This document shows, piece by piece, positions 17,583-24,762 of a DNA stretch of 64,000 bases (position 1 is its first letter; every line of letters begins with the position of its first letter). The DNA lies in contig NZ_NJFZ01000015.1 of the NCBI RefSeq assembly GCF_002270355.1, forward strand, positions 248,001 through 312,000, given 5' to 3'. A program made the position numbers and the translations under genes. The notes under the pieces were generated by a model. The model saw only the letters and a list, made by a program, of their open reading frames with translations, had not been told where the DNA came from and did no database searches. Origin of the DNA: Flectobacillus sp. BAB-3569. GTDB taxonomy: Bacteria > Bacteroidota > Bacteroidia > Cytophagales > Spirosomataceae.

Positions 17583-18908
17583 TTACTTAATCGCCGCACC
17601 ATTCACTACTACATTTTTCAACGTAAACCCTTTTACTACTGATTTGTCGAAAACAGGGTTTTTACTTTCTACTTTAAAGTTTTCAAAAGTAAAATTGGAA
17701 AGTTTATCGTATTCCGACACGGCTACATCGTAGAATATATCACATTTTACTTCAATATTTCTCAGAGTAACATGATCTGAATAGGAGAGTGGCACATCTT
17801 TACGTCCCTGTAAGTCAAAAAATTGCTTCCAAGGTTTAACAAACAATAAACTATGAGAATTTCCTTTGACATTTTCAACCAAAATATACTCATATAATTG
17901 TGGCGTATCAGGACGCATTTTGAGCCATAAAACTCTGGTTGCTTCATTTACATAGCAGTTGCGCATGATGATATTGCGGTTGTGTATGGCCTCACTACCG
18001 CAGGTAAGGGCAGAATGGCAAAAACCAAATTCACAATCTTCGATAATGATATTTTTGTTGGCACCATTATTTGGCACTTTATCTGCCCAAGGACCTTTGC
18101 CACCTTTTAGTGCAATAGCATCGTCATTTACAGAGAGATAACAGCCTTTGACCAAAACATTGATACAGGCATCTATGTCAATGGCGTCGGTACTTGGGGC
18201 TTTTACTGGTTTTTCTGGTGAGAAAATGTGTGCATCCAAGATCTTTACGTTATTACACTGATATAAATGAGTTGTCCAGAAACCTGAGTTATGCAATTTT
18301 ACATCTTGAATCTGTACGTTATTTGATTTCCAAATAAAAACCAATCGAGGACGAGAAACCTCTAAATTGGTACAGTTAGGGTTCTCCTTTCTTCTTTGCC
18401 AAAACGCCTGCCAATATTTTAAGCCATTTCCATCAATAGTGCCTTTACCCGAAATGGTAAAACCATCTACTTGATAAGCATTTACCAAAGCCGTGAAATA
18501 ATCTAGGCTTTGTCCTTCCATACGTGAAGGTAGTTTGGGATAATCTTCAATGTTATCAGAGCCTTTCAATTTACCCCCTTCTATCACATGTAGATGTGTT
18601 TTGGGTTTGAAAAAAAGCGCACCACTCAAAAAAGTACCTTTGGGAATGACAATGACACCACCCTTTTCAGTTGCTGTGTCAATAACTTTCTGGATGGCTT
18701 CTGTTTGTACTAAAGTGCTATCGTTTTTGACGCCATAATCGGTAATAACGTAAGCTTTTCCAAGTTGTGGTAAAGTGATTTTTTTATTAACAGTAAACCA
18801 GCTCGAAATAGGAGTGCCATCAGGAAACAATTGCGTAGTGTTTTTTTGAGCATTGATTGAACTCAATCCCACCAGTGAACATGCCAAGGCAAGCAGTATT
18901 TTTTTCAT
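17583..18908 (-). CDS. Glycoside hydrolase family 28 (polygalacturonase-like)
   Basis: A 441-residue secreted right-handed beta-helix enzyme with signal peptide MKKILLALACSLVGLSSINA. The GH28 core is visible: KNDSTLVQTEAIQKVIDTA at the start of the helix, STDAIDIDACINVLVKGCYL (in place of NTDG) and SVNDDAIALKGG with the paired catalytic aspartates. The usual GHG motif is replaced by CHSALTCGSEAIHNRNIIM and the RIK motif by LWLKMRPD, a pattern seen in GH28 members acting on rhamnogalacturonan or modified pectin rather than plain polygalacturonan. Specificity is therefore uncertain. It has its own terminator and no pectin-degradation neighbours. Confidence 0.9.
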   Translation of the reverse strand: MKKILLALACSLVGLSSINAQKNTTQLFPDGTPISSWFTVNKKITLPQLGKAYVITDYGVKNDSTLVQTEAIQKVIDTATEKGGVIVIPKGTFLSGALFFKPKTHLHVIEGGKLKGSDNIEDYPKLPSRMEGQSLDYFTALVNAYQVDGFTISGKGTIDGNGLKYWQAFWQRRKENPNCTNLEVSRPRLVFIWKSNNVQIQDVKLHNSGFWTTHLYQCNNVKILDAHIFSPEKPVKAPSTDAIDIDACINVLVKGCYLSVNDDAIALKGGKGPWADKVPNNGANKNIIIEDCEFGFCHSALTCGSEAIHNRNIIMRNCYVNEATRVLWLKMRPDTPQLYEYILVENVKGNSHSLLFVKPWKQFFDLQGRKDVPLSYSDHVTLRNIEVKCDIFYDVAVSEYDKLSNFTFENFKVESKNPVFDKSVVKGFTLKNVVVNGAAIK

Positions 18909-19107
18909 TTTGTATTAAAGCTATTATAAGTTTCAACTGGCAATATGTCTCCAAAAATCCATTTAGCCGTCCTGCTTCCTCGGCTGATGGGATAATAATT
19001 TGTGATTGAATGAATGAGTGATTTAGCGATTATTTTTTAATATGATTTAACATCAAACATGAGTCATCCCGAATTTTTAGGATTGGATTATTCTCCACGT
19101 TTTTATC

Positions 19108-19145
19108 AAAAAAGCGGTCGATAAATGTTTTTCGACCGCTTTTTG
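19108..19145 (-). terminator. Terminator of the OxyR-type gene
   Basis: AAAAAGCGGTCGA and TCGACCGCTTTTT form a 13-bp stem around a 10-12 base loop, with runs of A and T on both sides. It is 160 bases beyond the minus-strand stop. Confidence 0.7.
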
Positions 19146-19173
19146 ATGCTACTATGCTAGATATGAATGGCAT

Positions 19174-19194
19174 GAGACGCAATCATTGCGTCTC
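19174..19194. repeat. Palindrome GAGACGCAAT-C-ATTGCGTCTC
   Basis: Two exact 10-base arms around one base, flanked by CT ACT. From memory, palindromes with this GAGACGCAAT...GCGTCTC core occur as dispersed repeats in other bacterial genomes; this could not be checked here. Confidence 0.6.
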
Positions 19195-19301
19195 TACTGA
19201 TGGAATACAAATTTTCACATAATCACTCATTCGCTCAAGCACTCATTCACTCAATTACAATTCGCTCACAACTCACTCAATAACAGAAAGTGAAAATATC
19301 C

Positions 19302-20243
19302 TTACTGTTTAATCTGAATGACCGAACGAGGTTTGGTATTTTTGATTGATTCTGGCAATGATGCCAAAATACTTTTTTTCAGGGCGTTCAAAACGGCAGT
19401 TTTGGCGAAGTTTTTATGTGCTACCAAACTCACCTCACGCACAGGAGCAGGACTAGCAAATTGTCGGATGAGACCTTTATGTTTTTCCTCAAAATCTAGC
19501 GTTGCAAGTTCTGGTAATATCGTTATTCCTTGATTTCTTTCTACCATTTTACGAAGTGTTTCTAAGCTTCCTGCTTGGTATTCAAACTGTCCAAAACCAA
19601 TTGTTTTACGTTTTAACTCACAAAGATTTTCAATTTGTGAGCGGAGGCAGTGCCCTTCTTCCAAAAGCCATAATTCTTTCGGATCAATATCTTCAGAAAG
19701 GGCGTATTCTTTTTGGTACAAAGCATTTTGCTTTGATACATATAAGACTAGTTCCTCATAAAAAATATGGTGCTCTATAATATTGGGCTGTTGGAGTGGT
19801 GTCGCTAATAACCCAATATCCAAATCATCATTTTTGAGTCCTTGAATAATTCGTTCAGTGGTTAACTCCTTAATTTTAAGCTCCAGTTTAGGGTATTCTT
19901 CCAAGAAACTAGACAAAAATAAGGGTAATAAATAAGGAGCAATGGTGGGAATTACACCTAAGCGAATTTCTCCAGAAACCTCGTTTTTGCCAGAATTAAC
20001 GACCTCTTTGATTTTACTAAATTCGGCTACTGTGATACGGGCTTGTTGGATTATTTCGGCACCAATCTGAGTTGTCACCACAGGTTGTCTACTACGGTCA
20101 AAAATTTTCACTCCTAGTTCATCTTCCAGTTTTTGTATTTGCATACTCAGCGTGGGTTGGGTAACAAAACAGCTTTCGGCAGCTTGTACAAAATTTCGAA
20201 GATTTTCGACCGCAATAATGTATTCTAACTGAGTGATTGTCAT
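19302..20243 (-). CDS. oxyR: LysR-family regulator, OxyR type
   Basis: A 313-residue regulator with an N-terminal winged HTH (FVQAAESCFVTQPTLSMQIQ, KLEDELGVKIFDR) and a periplasmic-binding-protein-like sensor domain. Two cysteines in the sensor domain, C199 and C208 in LEEGHCLRSQIENLCELK, have the spacing of the OxyR redox pair (C-x8-C with H next to the first), which forms a disulfide on reaction with peroxide. It is divergent from ahpC, with a symmetric operator between them. These three facts together make the OxyR assignment strong; it should activate ahpC and perhaps ahpD and control its own gene. Confidence 0.9.
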   Translation of the reverse strand: MTITQLEYIIAVENLRNFVQAAESCFVTQPTLSMQIQKLEDELGVKIFDRSRQPVVTTQIGAEIIQQARITVAEFSKIKEVVNSGKNEVSGEIRLGVIPTIAPYLLPLFLSSFLEEYPKLELKIKELTTERIIQGLKNDDLDIGLLATPLQQPNIIEHHIFYEELVLYVSKQNALYQKEYALSEDIDPKELWLLEEGHCLRSQIENLCELKRKTIGFGQFEYQAGSLETLRKMVERNQGITILPELATLDFEEKHKGLIRQFASPAPVREVSLVAHKNFAKTAVLNALKKSILASLPESIKNTKPRSVIQIKQ

Positions 20244-20259
20244 AGTTTTAAAAGTTAGT

Positions 20260-20295
20260 ATTGATAATCTTTATAGGGTTATAAATAATATCAAT
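20260..20295. promoter_or_regulatory. OxyR-type operator between oxyR and ahpC
   Basis: A 36-base dyad from ATTGATA to TATCAAT with 14 of 18 base pairs symmetric. Four ATA/TAT half-sites are about ten bases apart, as expected for an OxyR tetramer. It starts 17 bases before the oxyR start codon and abuts the -33 element of the ahpC promoter. Confidence 0.8.
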
Positions 20296-20326
20296 TTGTA
20301 TCGAGAAAGTTTTGTGATGACCTTTG
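20296..20326 (+). promoter_or_regulatory. ahpC promoter with a weak -7 box
   Basis: TTG at 20296-20298 and GACCTTTG at 20319-20326, 20 bases apart; the first base of the -7 box departs from TAnnTTTG. The -33 element touches the operator, the arrangement of an activator-dependent promoter. The leader is about 110 bases. Confidence 0.6.
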
Positions 20327-20440
20327 TATCATCAAAACGAAAATAATACTTTTCAAATACGATATTCAGTATTAGTAGTGAAATTATATATTTGAATTGT
20401 ACAATTTTAATATTTATTCAATCATAAATTTACAAAAAAA

Positions 20441-20992
20441 ATGTCTAAAATGTTAGGTTTAGGTGCTCAATTCCCAGCTTTCAAAAAATCTGCAGTTGTA
20501 TCTTTAGAAAAAGGTAAAGAATTCTATGATATCACTTCTGAAGACCATATCAACGCAGGTAAATGGATGGTAATGTTCTGGTGGCCAAAAGATTTTACTT
20601 TTGTTTGTCCAACTGAAATCGCTGCATTCAACGCTAAATCTGAAGACTTTGCTGACCGTGATGCAATTTTGATCGGTGCTTCAACTGACTCTGAATTTGT
20701 TCATTTGGCATGGAGAAACAACCATGATGATCTTCGTGGTTTGAAATTCCCAATGTTGGCTGATACCTCTAAATCTTTGGCTGAAGAATTAGGTATTTTG
20801 GAAGCTAACGAGAAAATCGCTTACCGTGTAACTTATATCGTTGATCCACAAGGTGTTATTCGTTGGGTATGTGCTAACGACTTGTCAGTAGGACGTAACG
20901 TAGACGAAGTAATCCGTGTATTGGATGCTCTTCAAACAGACGAACTTTGCCCATGTAACTGGAAAGCTGGCGAAGAAACTTTGTCAGTTTAG
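20441..20992 (+). CDS. ahpC: Peroxiredoxin AhpC, mycobacterial type
   Basis: A 183-residue 2-Cys peroxiredoxin reducing hydrogen peroxide, alkyl hydroperoxides and peroxynitrite. FWWPKDFTFVCPTEIAAF carries the peroxidatic C56; ELCPCNW at the end carries C170 and C172. This three-cysteine layout, and the close match of WPKDFTFVCPTEIAAF and SVGRNVDEVIRVLDALQTDE, is that of Mycobacterium AhpC, which is reduced by the AhpD adaptor and not by the flavoprotein AhpF. An AhpD-like gene follows and no ahpF is present, so the same electron route is likely. Its codons are more uniform than those of neighbouring genes, suggesting strong expression. Confidence 0.95.
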   Translation: MSKMLGLGAQFPAFKKSAVVSLEKGKEFYDITSEDHINAGKWMVMFWWPKDFTFVCPTEIAAFNAKSEDFADRDAILIGASTDSEFVHLAWRNNHDDLRGLKFPMLADTSKSLAEELGILEANEKIAYRVTYIVDPQGVIRWVCANDLSVGRNVDEVIRVLDALQTDELCPCNWKAGEETLSV

Positions 20993-21006
20993 TTGATATA
21001 AATATC

Positions 21007-21036
21007 TAGCATTGTTTGAGTAATCAAACAATGCTA
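21007..21036 (+). terminator. Terminator of ahpC
   Basis: TAGCATTGTTTGA and its exact complement flank GTAA, 14 bases after the stop codon. Only a short T run follows, so read-through into ahpD is possible. Confidence 0.7.
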
Positions 21037-21121
21037 TTTCTCCTAAATACCTTCCCAAAGGTACTTGAGCGAAGCAATTTATGGTATGTCAAATGATAAA
21101 TATCACTAAGTTTCGCTTTAC

Positions 21122-21258
21122 CACCACTAAAATTATACTCGCTTTAGGCTTTAAGCAATAGGCAAAATGTTTCTAAAAAACAAGCCTACCTTTACTGAAT
21201 GCCCATAGCTGAAAGCCAAAAGCAAAATCGTTTGATTTAATTTTGCACGATTACTTAA
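21122..21258. repeat. Inverted GGCTTTN heptad tracts plus a dispersed AT-rich motif
   Basis: 21141-21163 and the complement of 21201-21223 match at 19 of 23 bases, each with 7-base period (GCTTTAG, GCTTTAA words). The right-hand copy matches 60726-60748 at 21 of 23. The tract ends in GCACGATTACTTAA (21245-21258), repeated at 60849-60862. Confidence 0.75.
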
Positions 21259-21345
21259 GTTTTTAAAATAATACATTGGGCTAACATGATTATGTTAGCT
21301 TTTCTTCAAATAAGACTTTCAGGATTTTATAAATAACATCATAAC

Positions 21346-21930
21346 ATGTTTGGAACTACAAGTGAAACAAAAAAGAACTTGTTGGCAGAATTAAACTTGC
21401 CTACAGATTTAGCTTCTGTGTTTTTGGATAGATTAAACTCGGCAGATCACCGTTATATCAAAGATCTTAAAATCAACGTAAGTAACTCGTTGAAGGCATC
21501 TACTTTGTCTGAAAAAGATGCAGTTCTTTTGGCTTTGGGTGTAGCAATCAACGAAAAATCTTCTTTATTGGTAGCTTCTTTGGAAGAGTTGGCAAAAGCA
21601 AAAGGTGTAGAGGAAAAAGAGTTGTTGGAAGTAGCAAGTTGTGTTTCGTTAATGAACGCCAACAACGTATTCTACCGTTTCCGTCACTTCATGGACAAAG
21701 AGTCATACAATAATATCCCAGCAGGTATTCGTATGTCAATCATGATGAATCCAGTATTGGGTAAAGAATTTTTTGAATTATTGAGCTTAGTAATTTCAGC
21801 TATCAACGGTTGTGAAATGTGTGTTACTTCTCACGAAGCATCTGTAAAAAGTCACGGTGCTAGCGAGCAACGTATATTTGAAGCGGTTCGTTTGGGTGCT
21901 ATTTTGAAAAGCTTTATTGTGCTATTGTAA
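21346..21930 (+). CDS. ahpD: AhpD-like alkylhydroperoxidase / carboxymuconolactone decarboxylase family
   Basis: A 194-residue all-helical protein. The active site NGCEMCVTSHEASVKSHG gives C156-x2-C159-x3-H163, the CxxC-x3-H of AhpD, with the upstream Glu two positions before the second cysteine. AhpD passes electrons from lipoylated dehydrogenase complexes to AhpC. It lies 353 bases downstream of ahpC; the gap contains the ahpC terminator and heptad repeats, so it may have its own promoter. Given the mycobacterial-type AhpC, pairing of the two is a reasonable inference. Confidence 0.9.
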   Translation: MFGTTSETKKNLLAELNLPTDLASVFLDRLNSADHRYIKDLKINVSNSLKASTLSEKDAVLLALGVAINEKSSLLVASLEELAKAKGVEEKELLEVASCVSLMNANNVFYRFRHFMDKESYNNIPAGIRMSIMMNPVLGKEFFELLSLVISAINGCEMCVTSHEASVKSHGASEQRIFEAVRLGAILKSFIVLL

Positions 21931-22090
21931 TCAATAGGGGCATTTTCCTAATGAAATTCTAATACAATAACTCACTCAGTTTGAGAGTTATATAATCAAA
22001 ATCTCCAAGATAGATTTTACTATCTCGACCATTTGGAAAAGGTTTTAGGTTTGTATCTGTAAAGTAATCGTGGAATAGATTGATACAAAA

Positions 22091-22120
22091 AGGTTGATAG
22101 AAGTACGCTTCTATCAACCT
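22091..22120 (-). terminator. Terminator of the SGNH-like gene
   Basis: AGGTTGATAGAAG and its exact complement flank TACG; on the minus strand the stem runs into TTTTTG. It overlaps in range with the plus-strand terminator next to it. Confidence 0.7.
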
Positions 22121-22143
22121 AAACCTAAGACTTCATATATCTA

Positions 22144-22176
22144 CCGTCACAAAATACGTTTTGGGACGGTTTTTTT
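22144..22176 (+). terminator. Terminator downstream of ahpD
   Basis: CCGTC-CAAAA pairs with TTTTG-GACGG around TACG, followed by seven T residues on the plus strand. Confidence 0.75.
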
Positions 22177-22217
22177 ATGTCCTTTAATTATCTTTTGCGG
22201 TAAAGTACATATTTACA

Positions 22218-23252
22218 CTATTGGAGAATAGCATTTACTTTGCTCAACCACAATGCTTTACCTTCACAATTCCAGTGCGAATCTCCTTTGAGGTAGTACA
22301 TTTTTCCTAAGTTATTAAAATCTCTGAAAATCTCAATATAGGGTACTTTCAAGTTCGGGTTATACTGTATTTTTTCAATCAAATGATTATAACTGCCTAG
22401 TTCTGGATTAGTTACGCTTACTTTGTTAGGTATTAAGGCCAAAACAACGTGGTCGAAACCTGCATTTTGATAATGTGTCAGAGAGCGATTGATTACCTCT
22501 ACCATTTTGTTTACTTCCTGAGCTTCTAAAGGATAGAAGGAAGAGGTTTTTTCTGTTGCTTTTGCTTCGTCTCTATAAAACAAAGCTTGTTTGTCAGGCG
22601 ATAAAACCACACCCGATTCTACACGACCAAATACTTTTTCATTAAAAGATGCTTTGGCTTCTCGAATAGTCAAAAAGAAATCATAATTAAACAACGTATG
22701 TTGCAAGCGTTCCTCAACCTGAGACGGGAAGAGCCATGTCAAAAACTCTTCTGATTTTTGGAATAAACGTCTTTTCCACGAAAGTTGAGGGGCTTGTACT
22801 TCAGCAATAGTATCATGTCCAATAATTTGGTAGTTATCGACTTTCTCACTAAAATGCTCACGTGCCGTACGTTCAACAGACTCAAGAATGAGAATATTAT
22901 GATAGTTGGTGTCCAACTTAATTTGGCTACTATTCGCCCAATGCAAGTAGGTATATTTATCTGCCTTGAGCATTGAAGAATCAACACGAGCAGGTTCTGT
23001 AAAGCTATCGCCAAGGATATACAAATGCACTGGCTTTTGAGTTGTTTTTGAAGATACTTTTGAGTCTTTGCAAGTTTTAACTGGGTCTTTAAACTCAGGT
23101 AAATAGGAGAGACGATACAAATCGCCATTACGATAATCGTCTGGAAAAAAGCCCATAGGACCTGTGGTGCGATATACCACAGGCGAGTAAGCCTGAATCC
23201 ATAAAAATATGGCGATGAATAAACAGCTATATTTTAATACTTTTAAAATCAT
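22218..23252 (-). CDS. SGNH-like cell-surface acylation partner of the MBOAT gene
   Basis: A 344-residue protein from the ATG of MILKVLKYSCLFIAIFLWIQ, an N-terminal signal anchor; an earlier ATG at 23312 would overlap the MBOAT gene and adds a poor leader. HLYILGDSFTEPAR carries the nucleophile Ser of the GDS motif and YYLKGDSHWNCEGKALW the distal Asp-His pair (DSHWN), as in AlgJ/AlgX and DltD-like SGNH proteins that move acyl groups to extracellular polymers. The gene follows an AlgI-like MBOAT with 25 bases between them, the standard partner arrangement. The acceptor polymer is unknown. No clear homology beyond the motifs is claimed. Confidence 0.75.
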   Translation of the reverse strand: MILKVLKYSCLFIAIFLWIQAYSPVVYRTTGPMGFFPDDYRNGDLYRLSYLPEFKDPVKTCKDSKVSSKTTQKPVHLYILGDSFTEPARVDSSMLKADKYTYLHWANSSQIKLDTNYHNILILESVERTAREHFSEKVDNYQIIGHDTIAEVQAPQLSWKRRLFQKSEEFLTWLFPSQVEERLQHTLFNYDFFLTIREAKASFNEKVFGRVESGVVLSPDKQALFYRDEAKATEKTSSFYPLEAQEVNKMVEVINRSLTHYQNAGFDHVVLALIPNKVSVTNPELGSYNHLIEKIQYNPNLKVPYIEIFRDFNNLGKMYYLKGDSHWNCEGKALWLSKVNAILQ

Positions 23253-23277
23253 AAATTTTTCAATTATTACCTCAAAA

Positions 23278-24684
23278 CTAGAACTGAAAATAGATAAACT
23301 GATTGGTTTCAAATACGCCTAAGAAATACGTCAGAAATGCCAAACCACATGTCAGTAACCAAAATTTCTTATTCGAGCTTGTATCCACATAAAAGAACTT
23401 CCAGTCTTTTAACATCAATAAACCAATAAGCATAAAACAGAAAACCAGTTCAGCTTGATTTAGCGGACTTTGCAAGGTATCCGTCAGAGAGGTAAAGCTG
23501 ATTTTATGCAAAATCACAGTAGCATCATGTATATTTTTAGCTCTAAAAAACACCCATGCAAGCATCACCAAGAAAAATGTGCTGAACACATTAAGTGTTT
23601 TTCCCCAGAGGTTTTGGGGTAGTTTTAAGCTAGGTAAATATTTATTTCTGAAAATGGCAACAATCAAATAGAAACCATGTAGCGAGCCCCAGATGACAAA
23701 GGTCCAGTTAGCACCATGCCACAATCCACTGACCATAAAAACAATAAACTGGTTTAAATATTTTCTGAACTCTGACACACGATTTCCACCTAAAGGAATA
23801 TACAGATAGTCTCTAAACCAAGTTGATAATGAGATATGCCAGCGTCGCCAAAACTCTGAAATAGAACCTGAGAAATAGGGACTATGAAAGTTTTCCATGA
23901 GCTCAAATCCCATAACACGAGCTGTTCCAAGTGCAATTTCGGAGTATCCAGAAAAATCGCAATAGATTTGAAAAGTGTAAAAGAAGGTTGCTAGAAGGAG
24001 CGAAAGCCCATTTTTATTTTCGGGTTGGTTATAGCAATGATCAACCAACATGGCAAGTCTATCAGCAATAACTACTTTTTTGAAAAGTCCAAAAGCAATT
24101 AAGAATAAGCCACTTTTTACTTTTTCCCAATTGAATTGATGAAATTGATGAAACTGATAAAGCACATTTTGTGGACGCTCAATCGGTCCTGCTACTAGCT
24201 GAGGATAAAACATCACATATAAGGCATAAATACCAAAATGGCGCTCAGCTTTATGATTTCCTCGGTACACTTCTATGGTGTAGCTCATTGCCTGAAAGGT
24301 ATGAAACGATAAGCCGACAGGAAGCAAAATATCTAAAGCTTTGATAGGATTGGTCATAGATGCCCAACTCAAAACTTCGGTAAGGCTATCATTCAGGAAG
24401 TTGAAATACTTGAAATAAACTAGAATACCGATATTAGAAATCAGACTTATGACAAGTAAAAGCTTTCGTTTTACAGCATTTTGTTCATTTTCAAGAAGTA
24501 TCCCAGCAATGTAATCAATGATGATGGTACTTAGCAATATCAGAAAATAGATAGGCTTGAATATCATGTAGAAATAGCAACTTGCCAACAAAAGCAATCG
24601 CCATCTACCTGACCAACCAAGGCTGAAGTACGCAAGCGTAACTATGACAAAAAAGATTAAAAAATGTACAGTATTAAATAACAT
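23278..24684 (-). CDS. MBOAT family O-acyltransferase, AlgI-like
   Basis: A 468-residue polytopic enzyme with about eleven membrane segments. LLPVGLSFHTFQAMSYTIEV, YPQLVAGPIERP, CDFSGYSEIALGTARVMGFE, FWRRWHISLSTWFRDYLYIP and LGGNR are family signatures; MVSGLWHGANWTFVIWGSLH contains the catalytic His. It takes an acyl (usually acetyl) group from the cytoplasm and delivers it across the membrane to the SGNH partner encoded next. Together they would acetylate an exported polysaccharide or cell-wall polymer. Confidence 0.95.
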   Translation of the reverse strand: MLFNTVHFLIFFVIVTLAYFSLGWSGRWRLLLLASCYFYMIFKPIYFLILLSTIIIDYIAGILLENEQNAVKRKLLLVISLISNIGILVYFKYFNFLNDSLTEVLSWASMTNPIKALDILLPVGLSFHTFQAMSYTIEVYRGNHKAERHFGIYALYVMFYPQLVAGPIERPQNVLYQFHQFHQFNWEKVKSGLFLIAFGLFKKVVIADRLAMLVDHCYNQPENKNGLSLLLATFFYTFQIYCDFSGYSEIALGTARVMGFELMENFHSPYFSGSISEFWRRWHISLSTWFRDYLYIPLGGNRVSEFRKYLNQFIVFMVSGLWHGANWTFVIWGSLHGFYLIVAIFRNKYLPSLKLPQNLWGKTLNVFSTFFLVMLAWVFFRAKNIHDATVILHKISFTSLTDTLQSPLNQAELVFCFMLIGLLMLKDWKFFYVDTSSNKKFWLLTCGLAFLTYFLGVFETNQFIYFQF

Positions 24685-24762
24685 AGTTTATAATTTGTAC
24701 CTATCCAACCATCGGGTTTGGGTGTTGTGATGATACTACAGCTAAAGTTTTGAGATACGAAA

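Larger units (their letters stand above)
18998..19275. repeat. Heptad-repeat module with inverted ends and two internal hairpins
   Basis: TTGAATGAATGAGTGATT (19006-19023) is matched at 16 of 18 positions by the complement of 19221-19238. The right tract continues to about 19275 with TCA recurring every seven bases (CACTCAT, TCGCTCA and similar words). Between the ends lie the terminator at 19108 and the palindrome at 19174. Confidence 0.7.
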
